Positions 15,179 through 23,859 of a DNA stretch of 64,000 nt are shown here, piece by piece. The notes beneath the pieces were generated by a model that searched no databases, had not been told where the DNA came from, and saw only the letters and a list, made by a program, of their open reading frames with translations. Both the position numbers and the translations under genes were made by a program. Where the stretch lies: positions 1 through 64,000 of the forward strand of contig NZ_JAAGNX010000001.1 in the NCBI RefSeq assembly GCF_010500615.1. Reading direction: 5' to 3'. Positions within the stretch are counted from its first letter, which is position 1. Every line of letters starts with the position of its first letter. This DNA comes from Oceanipulchritudo coccoides (GTDB lineage Bacteria; Verrucomicrobiota; Verrucomicrobiia; Opitutales; Oceanipulchritudinaceae).

Positions 15179-16582
15179 ATGGGATTTCGAAGACTGATAG
15201 GGACCCTTTCCGGGTTCATTCTGCTTGCCCTGCTTCCACAACTCACCGCCAAGGAACTTAATCTCTGGCCAGCCTTTGTGAAGCAGTGGGATTCCCCGCA
15301 GGCGCGTCTCGACCACGCGGGCAGCCTCGGCCCGATCTTTTCCGTCACCGATCAAGGCGATACCCGGATTCTCAGTATTCGCCCGTTGTGGACGTCCTTC
15401 ACCAACGCGCAGACCGGCAACTCGAGCCGCCACATCCTTTATCCGTTGCTCAACTGGTTCGACAAGGGCGATGTTCAGTACGGCCATGCCTTCAATATCC
15501 TCCAATACCGCCACAACGCTCCCCGCGAGGATACGTTTTTCCAGTTTGTCCCGTTTATTTTTAGCCGGAAGACTCCCGATCCGGAGGAATCCTATTTTGC
15601 CCTCTGGCCGGTTGGGGGTGTCCTTAAGAACCGCTTATCGCGTGACCGGATCACCTTTGCCGCATGGCCTCTCTTTGTCCGGACTCAACGTGATGACGAG
15701 ACCCGCACCCATGTCCCGTATCCGTTTTTGCAGTTTCTCAATGGTCCCCGGAGTCGCGGGTTCGGGCTCTGGCCGCTCTACGGGCACTTCCAGCGCGACA
15801 ACGACTACGATCACACATGGGCCCTCTGGCCGTTCTATTACGACTACAAGGACAAGCTGGATGAGGCGGTTCCCTACGCCCGCTTTGGCGTGCTTCCATT
15901 CTATTCCCGGGAAACTGCCGAGGGATTGAAAAGCGAGACCTTTGTCTGGCCCTTCTTTGGCTACACGCTTGAGAATGAGCCGCGCACAATGTATTCGGAA
16001 AATCGCTACTTTTGGCCGCTTTTTGTCCAGGGCCGGGGCGAGGAACGCTACGTTAATCGCTGGATGCCGTTCTACACGGATGAGCGCAAACCCGGATACC
16101 AGAAGCATTGGTACCTTTGGCCGTTGCTCGAGACAGAGCGCTTTGAACAACCCGGCCTCACCCGCGAACGGACTTCCTTCCTTTATTTCCTCTATCGCGA
16201 TGAACGCCAGTACTTCGCCGACACAAGCGCCCGTCTGACTTTTCTCTGGCCGTTTTTCGGATACTGGAACGATGGGTATGACCGCCGGCAGCTTCAAGTC
16301 CTCGACCCGTTGAGCGTGTTCTTCCCTTCAAATCGCAAGGTCAAGGAGAACTGGACACCGCTCTTTGCGCTCTACCGCTTTGACGAACGCTCGGGTAACG
16401 CCCGGCATTCCGTTCTTTGGGACATGGTCGTCTGGGAAAAGGATCCGGAGGGGCTGAAGGCTATTTACGCCGGGCCGCTCTTTGAATGGGTTGAAGGCAG
16501 CCACTGGGAACTTTTGAAGGGACTCGTTGGGTCCCGGCGCGAGAATGGGGAAACCCGCACGACAACATTCTGGAGGGATTGA
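15179..16582 (+). CDS. Exported protein with ~19-residue W-P-aromatic repeats, function unknown
   Basis: A 467-residue product with a signal peptide ending near LTAKE (residue 24). The mature part is built from a motif like LWP[LF][FY]. Copies begin at about residues 29, 68, 87, 123, 142, 162, 181, 197, 216, 238, 256, 278, 295, 313, 355 and 393. Most gaps are 16-22 residues and the larger ones are about double, so the unit is about 19 residues. Between motifs lie charged turns rich in R, D and E. This suggests a long beta-repeat (propeller, solenoid or barrel) in the periplasm or outer membrane. It precedes mlaE by 51 bases on the same strand, hinting at an envelope lipid role. I recognise no named family. 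Confidence 0.8.
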   Translation: MGFRRLIGTLSGFILLALLPQLTAKELNLWPAFVKQWDSPQARLDHAGSLGPIFSVTDQGDTRILSIRPLWTSFTNAQTGNSSRHILYPLLNWFDKGDVQYGHAFNILQYRHNAPREDTFFQFVPFIFSRKTPDPEESYFALWPVGGVLKNRLSRDRITFAAWPLFVRTQRDDETRTHVPYPFLQFLNGPRSRGFGLWPLYGHFQRDNDYDHTWALWPFYYDYKDKLDEAVPYARFGVLPFYSRETAEGLKSETFVWPFFGYTLENEPRTMYSENRYFWPLFVQGRGEERYVNRWMPFYTDERKPGYQKHWYLWPLLETERFEQPGLTRERTSFLYFLYRDERQYFADTSARLTFLWPFFGYWNDGYDRRQLQVLDPLSVFFPSNRKVKENWTPLFALYRFDERSGNARHSVLWDMVVWEKDPEGLKAIYAGPLFEWVEGSHWELLKGLVGSRRENGETRTTTFWRD

Positions 16583-16633
16583 TTCAATGATTGCGGAGAG
16601 TTTAGTAAGTTTGATCATAAAGGAACGGGTACG

Positions 16634-17386
16634 ATGAAAGCGGTAATGGATCTTTTTGAATGGATTGGTTCAGGGGTGCAAATGTCCCTGAAGACGATCG
16701 GGTTTTTTCCAAACCTTCCCCGCCAGTGGAAGCAACTGGTCGAGCAATGCCTATTCATGGGCTACGCGACCGTGCCACTGGTGGCGATTCTGAGCGTCTT
16801 TATCGGTGCTGTGCTGGCCCTGCAGATCGGCTACAGTATCATGGATTTCGGGGCCAAGCAGTACATCGGGCCGATCGTTGGCCTTTCCATGGTGCGCGAG
16901 TTGTCGCCCGTCATGACGGCTGTCATGGTTACCGGACGTGTCGGCTCCGCTGTGACTGCCGAGCTCGCCTCGATGCGGGTCTACCAGGAGGTTGATGCGT
17001 TGAAGACGATGAACATTCCACCGGAGCGCTTCCTCGTCATGCCAAGGCTGGCGGCGATTCTCCTCGTCATGCCGATTCTTCTCATGGTCTCTGTCGTCAC
17101 CGGATGGATGGGCGGCCAGATTGTCTGCCAGTTTGTGCCGTGGTTGGCCATCACTCCCGACACCTACTACAATTCGCTGAAGGCCATGATGACCCTTGAT
17201 GATGTCACCGACGGCCTCATCAAGGCGGAGCTTTTCGGGATCGGGATTCTTCTGATTTCCAGCCATCTCGGCCTCCGTACTTCCGGCGGACCTCGCGAAA
17301 TCGGGGCGGCGGTGACGCGGGCGGTTGTTGTCTGCATCATTTTTATCCTGATTTTTGACTACTTCATCACCAATATTCTCATATAG
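16634..17386 (+). CDS. mlaE: Phospholipid ABC transporter permease MlaE
   Basis: A 250-residue inner-membrane permease that moves phospholipids between membranes together with MlaF and MlaD. The MlaE/YrbE signature is clear: FIGAVLALQIGY (about 54), SMVRELSPVMTAVMVTGRVGSA (about 85-106), ELASMRVYQEVDAL (about 109) and a C-terminal GGPREIGAAVTRAVV (about 219). The family's usual five to six helices are present. AAGGA lies 12 bases before the ATG. The gene begins the mlaEFD set and no mlaB or mlaC gene is adjacent. Confidence 0.94.
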   Translation: MKAVMDLFEWIGSGVQMSLKTIGFFPNLPRQWKQLVEQCLFMGYATVPLVAILSVFIGAVLALQIGYSIMDFGAKQYIGPIVGLSMVRELSPVMTAVMVTGRVGSAVTAELASMRVYQEVDALKTMNIPPERFLVMPRLAAILLVMPILLMVSVVTGWMGGQIVCQFVPWLAITPDTYYNSLKAMMTLDDVTDGLIKAELFGIGILLISSHLGLRTSGGPREIGAAVTRAVVVCIIFILIFDYFITNILI

Positions 17387-17393
17387 GGCACGC

Positions 17394-18173
17394 ATGGAAT
17401 CCACAGTACAAGTCGAGCCGGTTTCCGTATCGGTGAAGAATCTTTCAAAGTCCTTCGGGACGCAACAGGTCCTGAGGGATGTCTCCTTTGAGGTGAAGCC
17501 GGGTGAGATTTTTGTCCTCATGGGGCCAAGCGGCTCGGGCAAGTCCGTCCTCATGCGGCACTTGATTGGTCTTGAGAAGAGCGACAGCGGGCAAACCCTG
17601 GTCGGCGACGGCGATGCCCAACAGGCTGAAACCCACGAGCGGATTCGCACATCCATGGTCTTTCAGGCTGGGGCCCTTTTCAATTCGATGAAGGTCTATG
17701 ACAACCTCGCCCTCTATCTGCGCGAGCACCGGCTCTACGACGAGGCAACGATTCGGACCAAGGTGGAGTCTGTCATGAAGGCGCTCTCCATCGAGGCCGC
17801 TGGCGACAAAATTCCAGCCCAGTTGTCCGGCGGGATGAAAAAACGGGTCGCTGTCGCCCGGGCCATTATCATGGAGCCCCAGCTTATCCTCTACGATGAG
17901 CCCACTTCCGAGCTTGATCCGATCCTCGCCGCAACCACGACCGAGCTGATCGCCACAATTTCCCGCGAAACCGGCGCAACCAGCATGGTTGTCACCCATG
18001 ACCGCGAGCTGGCCTTGGCCATCGGGGATCATGTCGCCCTTCTCATGGAGGGCGAGCTGGTCTTCGGCGGTACACCCGAGGAGCTTCGCAACAGCACCGA
18101 CCCGGCTGTCCGGGAATTCATGAATCCAAAAATTGATCCAGATAATCCACGCTTTCGCAAACAGGAGAAATAA
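17394..18173 (+). CDS. mlaF: Phospholipid ABC transporter ATP-binding protein MlaF
   Basis: A 259-residue ATPase driving MlaE. Walker A is GPSGSGKSVLMRHL (about 44). The Q-loop follows in SMVFQAGALFNSMKVYDN, with the family's ALFNSM. The signature is LSGGMKKRVAVARA (about 143-156), with Walker B LILYDEPTSELDP and the switch VTHDRELA. The frame extends upstream to 17355 inside mlaE, but the ATG at 17394 with a normal N-terminus is preferred. mlaD follows after two bases. Confidence 0.94.
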   Translation: MESTVQVEPVSVSVKNLSKSFGTQQVLRDVSFEVKPGEIFVLMGPSGSGKSVLMRHLIGLEKSDSGQTLVGDGDAQQAETHERIRTSMVFQAGALFNSMKVYDNLALYLREHRLYDEATIRTKVESVMKALSIEAAGDKIPAQLSGGMKKRVAVARAIIMEPQLILYDEPTSELDPILAATTTELIATISRETGATSMVVTHDRELALAIGDHVALLMEGELVFGGTPEELRNSTDPAVREFMNPKIDPDNPRFRKQEK

Positions 18174-18175
18174 TT

Positions 18176-19159
18176 ATGAACCAAACCTTCCAATCCATTC
18201 GTGTGGGCATTTTCTTTGTCCTCGGAGTCATCCTTATCTATGCGGTCTACACCGTTATTGGCTCGGGTGCCATCAAGAGCGATACGGGCTACACGATCAC
18301 CGCTGAGTTTGACAATATCCGCACCTTGACCCCGGGCTCCGATGTCCGCATGGCGGGTGTCTTCATTGGCCAGGTCACGTCGACCGAGCTGGCCGATGGC
18401 CGTGGGCTTGTCACCCTCCGGGTTGATCCTGAGGTCCAGATCCCTGCCGATTCCGTGGCCAGTATCGCCATGTCCAGCCTGCTCGGACAGAACTATGTCT
18501 CGGTTGATTACGGCGCAGACTCGGCTTTGCTCAGCGGGGGTGACCAGATCCTCACCGACGAGGGAGCTGACTTCAATGAAATCCTCGGAGAGGTCAAAAA
18601 GCTCGGGGAGCGTCTGAATTCAATGGCCGAAAGCTTTTCCGGGCTGGAAGGTGGAGGCATGGGTGAGCTCTTCACCAATCTCAATGAGCTCGTGACCGAC
18701 AACCGCAACCGCTTTGACACGGTCATGGTCAATCTCGAGGAACTCACCACCAAGCTCAATTCGAGCGAGGGAACCCTCGGTAAGTTGATTAATGAAGACG
18801 GTATGTACACCGAGCTCATGTCTGTTGTGGATGATTTTCGAAGCGCTTCAGCCGATATGAAGGACACCCTGGCCAGCGCAAAGGACCTTTTCGCCAAGGT
18901 GGAAGCTGGCGAAGGCACCCTCGGCCGCCTGCTGGTTGATGACACCATCGCCGTCGAGCTCGAGGCGACCATCGCCAACATGAAGTCCTTCTCCGAAAAG
19001 CTCAATTCGGGCGAAGGGACCCTTGGCAAGCTCGTGACCGACGATTCCCTCTACGTCGAGCTCCGCGGAATGCTCAATAAGGCCGACCAGGCCCTTGACA
19101 GTCTTGGGGATTCCGGCCCGATCACCGCTGCCGGTGCGGTTTCCGGGGCCTTGTTCTAA
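18176..19159 (+). CDS. mlaD: MCE-domain lipid transport protein MlaD
   Basis: A 327-residue protein with one N-terminal membrane anchor (about 10-30), then a single MCE domain (about 40-115: F-NIRTL-PGSDVRMAGV-IGQV). It is longer than E. coli MlaD (about 180). Residues 115-327 form a polar, probably helical extension in which an EGTLGKL-x5-Y-EL unit appears at about 198, 246 and 280. MCE proteins with such tails can bridge the periplasm. It is followed by a terminator at 19313, closing the operon. Confidence 0.92.
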   Translation: MNQTFQSIRVGIFFVLGVILIYAVYTVIGSGAIKSDTGYTITAEFDNIRTLTPGSDVRMAGVFIGQVTSTELADGRGLVTLRVDPEVQIPADSVASIAMSSLLGQNYVSVDYGADSALLSGGDQILTDEGADFNEILGEVKKLGERLNSMAESFSGLEGGGMGELFTNLNELVTDNRNRFDTVMVNLEELTTKLNSSEGTLGKLINEDGMYTELMSVVDDFRSASADMKDTLASAKDLFAKVEAGEGTLGRLLVDDTIAVELEATIANMKSFSEKLNSGEGTLGKLVTDDSLYVELRGMLNKADQALDSLGDSGPITAAGAVSGALF

Positions 19160-19312
19160 GCAGTTTCGGCCGGCGAATCCTGACAAAAGGGGTTTTTTCG
19201 GGAAAAAGAGAAAACTTTTTGAACGAAAACCGGAACACCCCCGTCTTAATCTACAGACGCACTTAAACAGTCGTCGTTTTCAGTCTAGTTTGTAGTTTGG
19301 TTAAGCACTTAA

Positions 19313-19348
19313 GCCCCGGTTTCCTTCAAGAAGCCGGGGTTGCTTTTT
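19313..19348 (+). terminator. Intrinsic terminator after mlaD
   Basis: CCCCGG (19314-19319) pairs with CCGGGG (19334-19339), extended by flanking A/T bases, and is followed closely by TTGCTTTTT. It lies about 150 bases after the mlaD stop and 70 bases before the next start, in a 259-base gap with no other gene. Confidence 0.8.
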
Positions 19349-19418
19349 ATGCGGATTGAAAGCCCCAAGAGCCCCCTTTCGGATTGCCAAATCAGCTCCC
19401 AGCACCTTTCTGAAGGGA

Positions 19419-20147
19419 ATGTTGAGGGCATACAGTAGCAGTTGGGACGGGGGCAATGTCCTGCCAAAGCTCGACCGGGAGGAAGTCCACCACCTTGTGC
19501 GGGTGCGCCGTGTGCGAATTGGGGAAATAGTGGAAATCCTCAACGGAAAGGGCCATGTCGGCTCAGCCGAGGTCCTCTCAGTGGATGGCACAAAGCTTGG
19601 CCTGAACCTCCGGGCGATCCGTGAGATCCCGGAATCTCGCCTGCAGGTCCATTTGCTGGTGGCTCTTCCAAAGGGAAAAACCTTTCCCGGCCTTCTTCAC
19701 AAGGCAGTCGAGCTCGGGGTTTCCCGGATCACGCCCTTGGCCACGGAAAATGTCGAAGTGCCTCCCGAGCGCGCTGGGAAAAAACAGGATCGATGGGAAT
19801 CAGTCCTGATCGAGGCCTTGAAGCAATCCGGGAATCCCTGGATGCCACGACTCGATGCTCCCTCCAGTCTTGATAAGGAACTACAGGGACCAGCAGACGC
19901 CGCCCGGATTTGCGCCGCCCTCCAACCCGATGCAAGCCCACTTTGGCAGCTCTTGGGAAATCCGCTCAAGCCCGTGGGGGTGATCCAGGTCTTTGTGGGC
20001 CCGGAAGGGGATTTTTCAGATGCTGAGTACAAACAGTTGCGCGGAGCCGGTTGCCACTTTGTTTCCCTCGGTCCTCTTGTCTTGAAAGTTGAGACCGCCG
20101 CCTCCCTCGTTATGGGTGCTTTGCAGCTCTGGTCACAGGGCGCTTGA
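19419..20147 (+). CDS. rsmE: 16S rRNA (uracil-1498-N3) methyltransferase
   Basis: A 242-residue SPOUT methyltransferase modifying helix 44 of 16S rRNA. It has the normal RsmE text: LDREEVHHLVRVRRVRIGE near residue 18, LPKGKTFPGLLHKAVELGV near 86, IEALKQSGNPWMPRL, and the knot FVGPEGDFSDAEYKQLRGAG followed by LGPLVLKVETAAS. This is the more canonical of two family members in the window (the other is at 13199). The ATG at 19419 is preceded by GAAGGG. The upstream frame from 19356 runs through intergenic sequence after the terminator. Confidence 0.92.
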   Translation: MLRAYSSSWDGGNVLPKLDREEVHHLVRVRRVRIGEIVEILNGKGHVGSAEVLSVDGTKLGLNLRAIREIPESRLQVHLLVALPKGKTFPGLLHKAVELGVSRITPLATENVEVPPERAGKKQDRWESVLIEALKQSGNPWMPRLDAPSSLDKELQGPADAARICAALQPDASPLWQLLGNPLKPVGVIQVFVGPEGDFSDAEYKQLRGAGCHFVSLGPLVLKVETAASLVMGALQLWSQGA

Positions 20148-20250
20148 TGACCTTCCGGCCCCGTCCACAAAAGGGATTCAGGGAAATCGCGGACTTGCCA
20201 CCGCTTTTACTTGTCATGTCAATTTCGGATTTCTAACCTCCGCAGGTACG

Positions 20251-21759
20251 ATGGCTAAGCAAGTAATTTTCAATAATATGGTTCTCCGCGACGGACATCA
20301 GTCGCTCGCGGCGACCCGCATGTCCACCGAGCAAATGCTGCCTGTTCTCAAGCAGCTTGATTCCCTTGGGTTTGGTGCCCTGGAAACATGGGGTGGGGCA
20401 ACCATCGATGCCGGATTGCGCTTTCTCGATGAGTTTCCTTTCGACCGGCTCGACAAGCTCAAGGCCGGAACGCCCAACACGCCCCATATGATGCTCCTGC
20501 GTGGACAGAACATTGTCCAGTATGCCAATTTCCCGGATGATGTGGTGGAGGCCTTTGTGAAAATGTCCGCCAAGCATGGCATGGATATTTTCAGGATTTT
20601 CGACGCCCTCAATGACACCCGAAATATCAAGACAGCCGTCAAGGCGGTGAAAGCTGCCGGGAAGCATGCCCAAGGGGTCATGTGTTATACCACCAGCCCC
20701 GTCCATTCTATTGAATCCTTCCTGAAAATGGGAGAGGAACTTGAGGCAATGGGATGCGATTCCATTTGTGTGAAGGACATGGCCGGCCTGATTCCACCAG
20801 TCTTCGCCTACAAACTGGTCAAGGGGCTCAAGGATCGCTGTAAGATCCCTGTGAATGTGCATACCCACGAAACGGCCGGCCTTGGTGCAAGCACCTACTA
20901 CGCCGCCATCGAGGCCGGGGCTGACATGGTGGATACGTCAATCACACCTTTCGCCAATGGGACCGGCCAGCCCGACACCGTCCGCATGCTAAGCCTTCTC
21001 GAGGACCACCCGCGCAAGCCTGAATACGATATCAAGACGCTTCAGGATTTGAGTGTTCATTTCAAGAAGGTCTATGCTGAGCTCGACAAGTTCACGGCCC
21101 ACAAGAACGAGGTCGTCGATTCCGAGGCACTCATTTATCAGGTTCCGGGCGGGATGCTCAGTAACTTCCGCAATCAGCTCAAGGAGCAGAAGATGGAAGA
21201 CCGCTTCGAAGATGTTTTTGCGGAGATTCCAGTGGTCCGGAAGGCTTTAGGCTGGATTCCGCTGGTTACCCCGACTTCACAGATTGTCGGCGTGCAGGCC
21301 ATGCTGAATGTCAAGTTCGGCCGCTGGAAGAACTTCAGTCCCCAGGCGATGGACATCGCCCTCGGCTACTATGGCCAGACACCCGCTCCGGTCGATCCGG
21401 AGGTCCGGAAAATCGCCGCTGAAAAGAGTGGCAAGGATCCCATTGATTGCCGTCCAGCCGATTTAATTGAGCCCCGCATGGACAAGCTCCGTGAAGAGCT
21501 CAAAAAGGAAGGCCTGCCCAGCGATGACGAGCATTGCGTGATTTGGGCCATGTTCCCGCAGGAGCTTAAAAAGCATTACGAGAACAAATCAAAGCCTGCT
21601 GCAGCACCCGCACCCAAGCAGGAGGTCAAGGCCGCGCCAGCAGCACCTGCTGCGCCAATGGCTGAGTCTGCTCCAGTGCCCGCCGGTTCCCGCAAGGTCC
21701 AGCTCTCCATCAATGGACACGACTATACCGCCATTGTTGAAGAAGTTGTAAGCGAGTAG
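20251..21759 (+). CDS. Carboxyltransferase subunit of pyruvate carboxylase / oxaloacetate decarboxylase, without biotinyl domain
   Basis: A 502-residue PycB/OadA-type protein exchanging CO2 between carboxybiotin and pyruvate/oxaloacetate. The TIM barrel carries LRDGHQSLAATRM (about 10), the lysine-containing CVKDMAGL (about 173), and the metal-binding HTHETAGLG (about 206). The PYC_OADA domain follows to about 460, then an Ala/Pro-rich linker and VQLSINGHDYTAIVEEV. OadA proteins usually continue with a linker and an AMKM-bearing biotinyl domain, but here translation stops and the next gene (opposite strand) is 26 bases away. The biotin carrier must be a separate protein. Start ATG 20251 matches the family; the longer frame is non-coding. 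Confidence 0.92.
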   Translation: MAKQVIFNNMVLRDGHQSLAATRMSTEQMLPVLKQLDSLGFGALETWGGATIDAGLRFLDEFPFDRLDKLKAGTPNTPHMMLLRGQNIVQYANFPDDVVEAFVKMSAKHGMDIFRIFDALNDTRNIKTAVKAVKAAGKHAQGVMCYTTSPVHSIESFLKMGEELEAMGCDSICVKDMAGLIPPVFAYKLVKGLKDRCKIPVNVHTHETAGLGASTYYAAIEAGADMVDTSITPFANGTGQPDTVRMLSLLEDHPRKPEYDIKTLQDLSVHFKKVYAELDKFTAHKNEVVDSEALIYQVPGGMLSNFRNQLKEQKMEDRFEDVFAEIPVVRKALGWIPLVTPTSQIVGVQAMLNVKFGRWKNFSPQAMDIALGYYGQTPAPVDPEVRKIAAEKSGKDPIDCRPADLIEPRMDKLREELKKEGLPSDDEHCVIWAMFPQELKKHYENKSKPAAAPAPKQEVKAAPAAPAAPMAESAPVPAGSRKVQLSINGHDYTAIVEEVVSE

Positions 21760-21785
21760 CCGGGTCCCTTGGGCTTGTCCGGGGA

Positions 21786-22742
21786 TTAGATCACGTCCAT
21801 CAACCAGACCTTCTGTTCGCCGTAGCTCTTCAGGCGAATAGCGAGTGGCTTTACACCGTATTCCTCTACGTCAGGAACATTCCGGGCGATATATGTCTTG
21901 GCGGGCGGGCAAACGCTACAAAGACGGCTGGCCAGATTGATCGGCCGGCCAATGTAGTCGTTATCGATGGAAATCTTACTCGCCAGTCCAAAGCTGACCC
22001 CGGAACCAATGCCCTCCGGCGCCCCGTGCGTGAATTCCGGGCCCTGGACCAGATGTCGCCAGGTCATGGGCATCTGCTTCAGCCCGTCGAGGCAGGTTTC
22101 GATGGCCACTTTGCGGTCCTTGGAAGTGGTTTGCCACACCGCGAGAACACCGTCCCCAAGGAACTTGACCAGATCCGGCGGGTAGCGTTTGAACCCGTTC
22201 CGGACCATGTTATAGAAGGCGGTCATCAGCCCACAGGTGTAGGGCGACTCAATGTCCGGTTGTTCGCAAAAGGAGGAGAAGCTGCGGATATCGATGACGG
22301 ATGCCAGCACTTCGCACGGAAGGCCATACTCGATCTCGGTCGTGTCCTGCTCCTCGAATGAGTAGCCGTTGTAGATAAAATCCTCAAACTGGTAAATCAG
22401 CAGCTTGTTGTCCGTGTCCGCGTAAAAGTGGAGCCCGACCGGCTGGAAGTCGTGTGCTTCCGGCAGGTATTCCATCTTGGCGTTACCGTAATCACCGGGC
22501 TCACTTGCCGGGGAAAGATAATACCGGGCCACATATCGGCGCACTTCCCCCTGATGCAGGGCGATCAAGCGCAGGACCTTCGAAACATCGCTCTCGTTCT
22601 CGCAAATGGGACCGCTGAAGCCGTCAATTGAGTAAATGATGTTCCGGTACTTCGGATGGATGCGCAGGTAATGACTGCAGATATCCCAGAAGTCCCGGAA
22701 ATCGAGCTTGGGAATGGTATAATGACGGTGAATAAGGGCCAT
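21786..22742 (-). CDS. Class III adenylate/guanylate cyclase domain protein
   Basis: A 318-residue soluble protein. The cyclase domain covers about residues 145-318. The metal-binding aspartates are D151 (SVIDIRSF) and D197 (KFLGDGVLAVW), the base-recognising pair is K193 and D262 (NDYIGRPIN), and N269 and R273 (INLASRL) complete the site. All are intact, so cAMP synthesis is plausible. The first 145 residues have no membrane helices and no domain I recognise; they include many aromatic residues and could be a sensor or dimerisation part. No cAMP receptor gene is adjacent. Confidence 0.85.
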   Translation of the reverse strand: MALIHRHYTIPKLDFRDFWDICSHYLRIHPKYRNIIYSIDGFSGPICENESDVSKVLRLIALHQGEVRRYVARYYLSPASEPGDYGNAKMEYLPEAHDFQPVGLHFYADTDNKLLIYQFEDFIYNGYSFEEQDTTEIEYGLPCEVLASVIDIRSFSSFCEQPDIESPYTCGLMTAFYNMVRNGFKRYPPDLVKFLGDGVLAVWQTTSKDRKVAIETCLDGLKQMPMTWRHLVQGPEFTHGAPEGIGSGVSFGLASKISIDNDYIGRPINLASRLCSVCPPAKTYIARNVPDVEEYGVKPLAIRLKSYGEQKVWLMDVI

Positions 22743-22820
22743 TGGCGTTCTTTTCCAATGGCAGATTCACGAATCCTTGCCCGAAGGGCAAGCGAGAAGA
22801 ACAGGCGGCTTGCTTCGATT

Positions 22821-23072
22821 TCAGGAACCGCGTTCCTGTTGAGCCTTCCGGTGCTCCTGCAGGACCAGGCGGAACATGTGCGACGCGATGTAGAATACGC
22901 CTGTCAGGCACAGGGCCGTGAAGCCGGCAAAAAAGTATCCCCACGAGGGATCATCCGTCGGGACAAAAGGAAGGAGCAGACGTGTGAAGCATGCCCAGAA
23001 GACGAGTGCCAGGACAATGCTGAAGCCCACGTATTTCTTCCCGATGTATTCGTTGTAATGATCCTGCGCCAT
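22821..23072 (-). CDS. Small two-helix membrane protein, function unknown
   Basis: An 83-residue protein with hydrophobic segments at about residues 15-35 and 46-68, a short polar loop (PTDDPSWGY), and a charged C-terminal tail (EHRKAQQERGS). No family is recognised. It has coding character and its own start, but no close operon partner: gaps of about 70-80 bases separate it from the cyclase gene (downstream) and the hydrolase gene (upstream). All three are on the same strand. Confidence 0.6.
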   Translation of the reverse strand: MAQDHYNEYIGKKYVGFSIVLALVFWACFTRLLLPFVPTDDPSWGYFFAGFTALCLTGVFYIASHMFRLVLQEHRKAQQERGS

Positions 23073-23143
23073 GGTTTTCGAAAGGTGTGAATTCCTAATC
23101 GCTTGTCAAGGACGAGGAAGAAAGCCCAATCCTGAAGCCAACA

Positions 23144-23773
23144 TCAAAGCGCGCCAACTGCATGCAGCCAGCTTTTCGCGATGAGGCCGTGGCCAGCCGG
23201 GCTTGGGTGCACGCCGTCGCCAGCCCAGTAGGCGGGTGGCTGATGCATCGAGGCGGAGGCGAAAATGCCGTCCAGCGGGACATACAGGGCGTTGAATTCC
23301 CTCGCCAGGTGCCGGACTACATCGATTTTTGGATCAAGATCCTCACGCCAACCGATCCGGTCGGCAGGTACCGGAAGAACAAACGGCTCCATGAGGACCA
23401 GCCGGGTCTCTGGAAGGGCTTCACGCGTTTTTTCCAGAAGGATACGATAGTTCGCTTCATACGTTGCGGCGGTGGTCGGTAGATTGCGATCGTAGCGACG
23501 CCAGACATCGTTGATGCCGATAAAAATGGATAGAATATCCGGCTCAAGGGCGATGCAGTCTTCTTTCCAGCGGTTGACCAGATCCCCGGTTCGATTACCG
23601 GAAATGCCTCGATTGAGGCAGGTGGCCCCAAGGCCGGGATGCAGGGCGGACAGAAATCCGGTCGCCATATTGACGTAGCCATGTCCCAGATCGAATGAAT
23701 TTGCCCGGTCACGCCCGGCGTCAGTGATGCTGTCCCCTTGAAAGAGGATGCGGCTATTTGCTTTGATGATCAT
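23144..23773 (-). CDS. SGNH/GDSL-family hydrolase
   Basis: A 209-residue esterase/acyl-hydrolase, probably acting on carbohydrate or lipid esters. Block I GDSIT gives nucleophile Ser15, block II NRGISGN the Gly, block III FIGINDVW the Asn, and block V WAGDGVHPSPAGH the Asp-His pair. No signal peptide is evident. The absence of neighbouring polysaccharide genes leaves the substrate open. Confidence 0.9.
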   Translation of the reverse strand: MIIKANSRILFQGDSITDAGRDRANSFDLGHGYVNMATGFLSALHPGLGATCLNRGISGNRTGDLVNRWKEDCIALEPDILSIFIGINDVWRRYDRNLPTTAATYEANYRILLEKTREALPETRLVLMEPFVLPVPADRIGWREDLDPKIDVVRHLAREFNALYVPLDGIFASASMHQPPAYWAGDGVHPSPAGHGLIAKSWLHAVGAL

Positions 23774-23859
23774 GATGAGGTGTCGAGGAGCTTCGCTTTT
23801 GAAAAATTTAGACCCAACCGGTTGATGACTTCAACTGAATTTCAGATACAAACTGTTCC

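Noticed and set aside
21760-21785. Frameshifted biotinyl domain after the carboxyltransferase
   Set aside because: Only 26 bases remain before the next gene, and no AMKM-type coding is present in any frame there.
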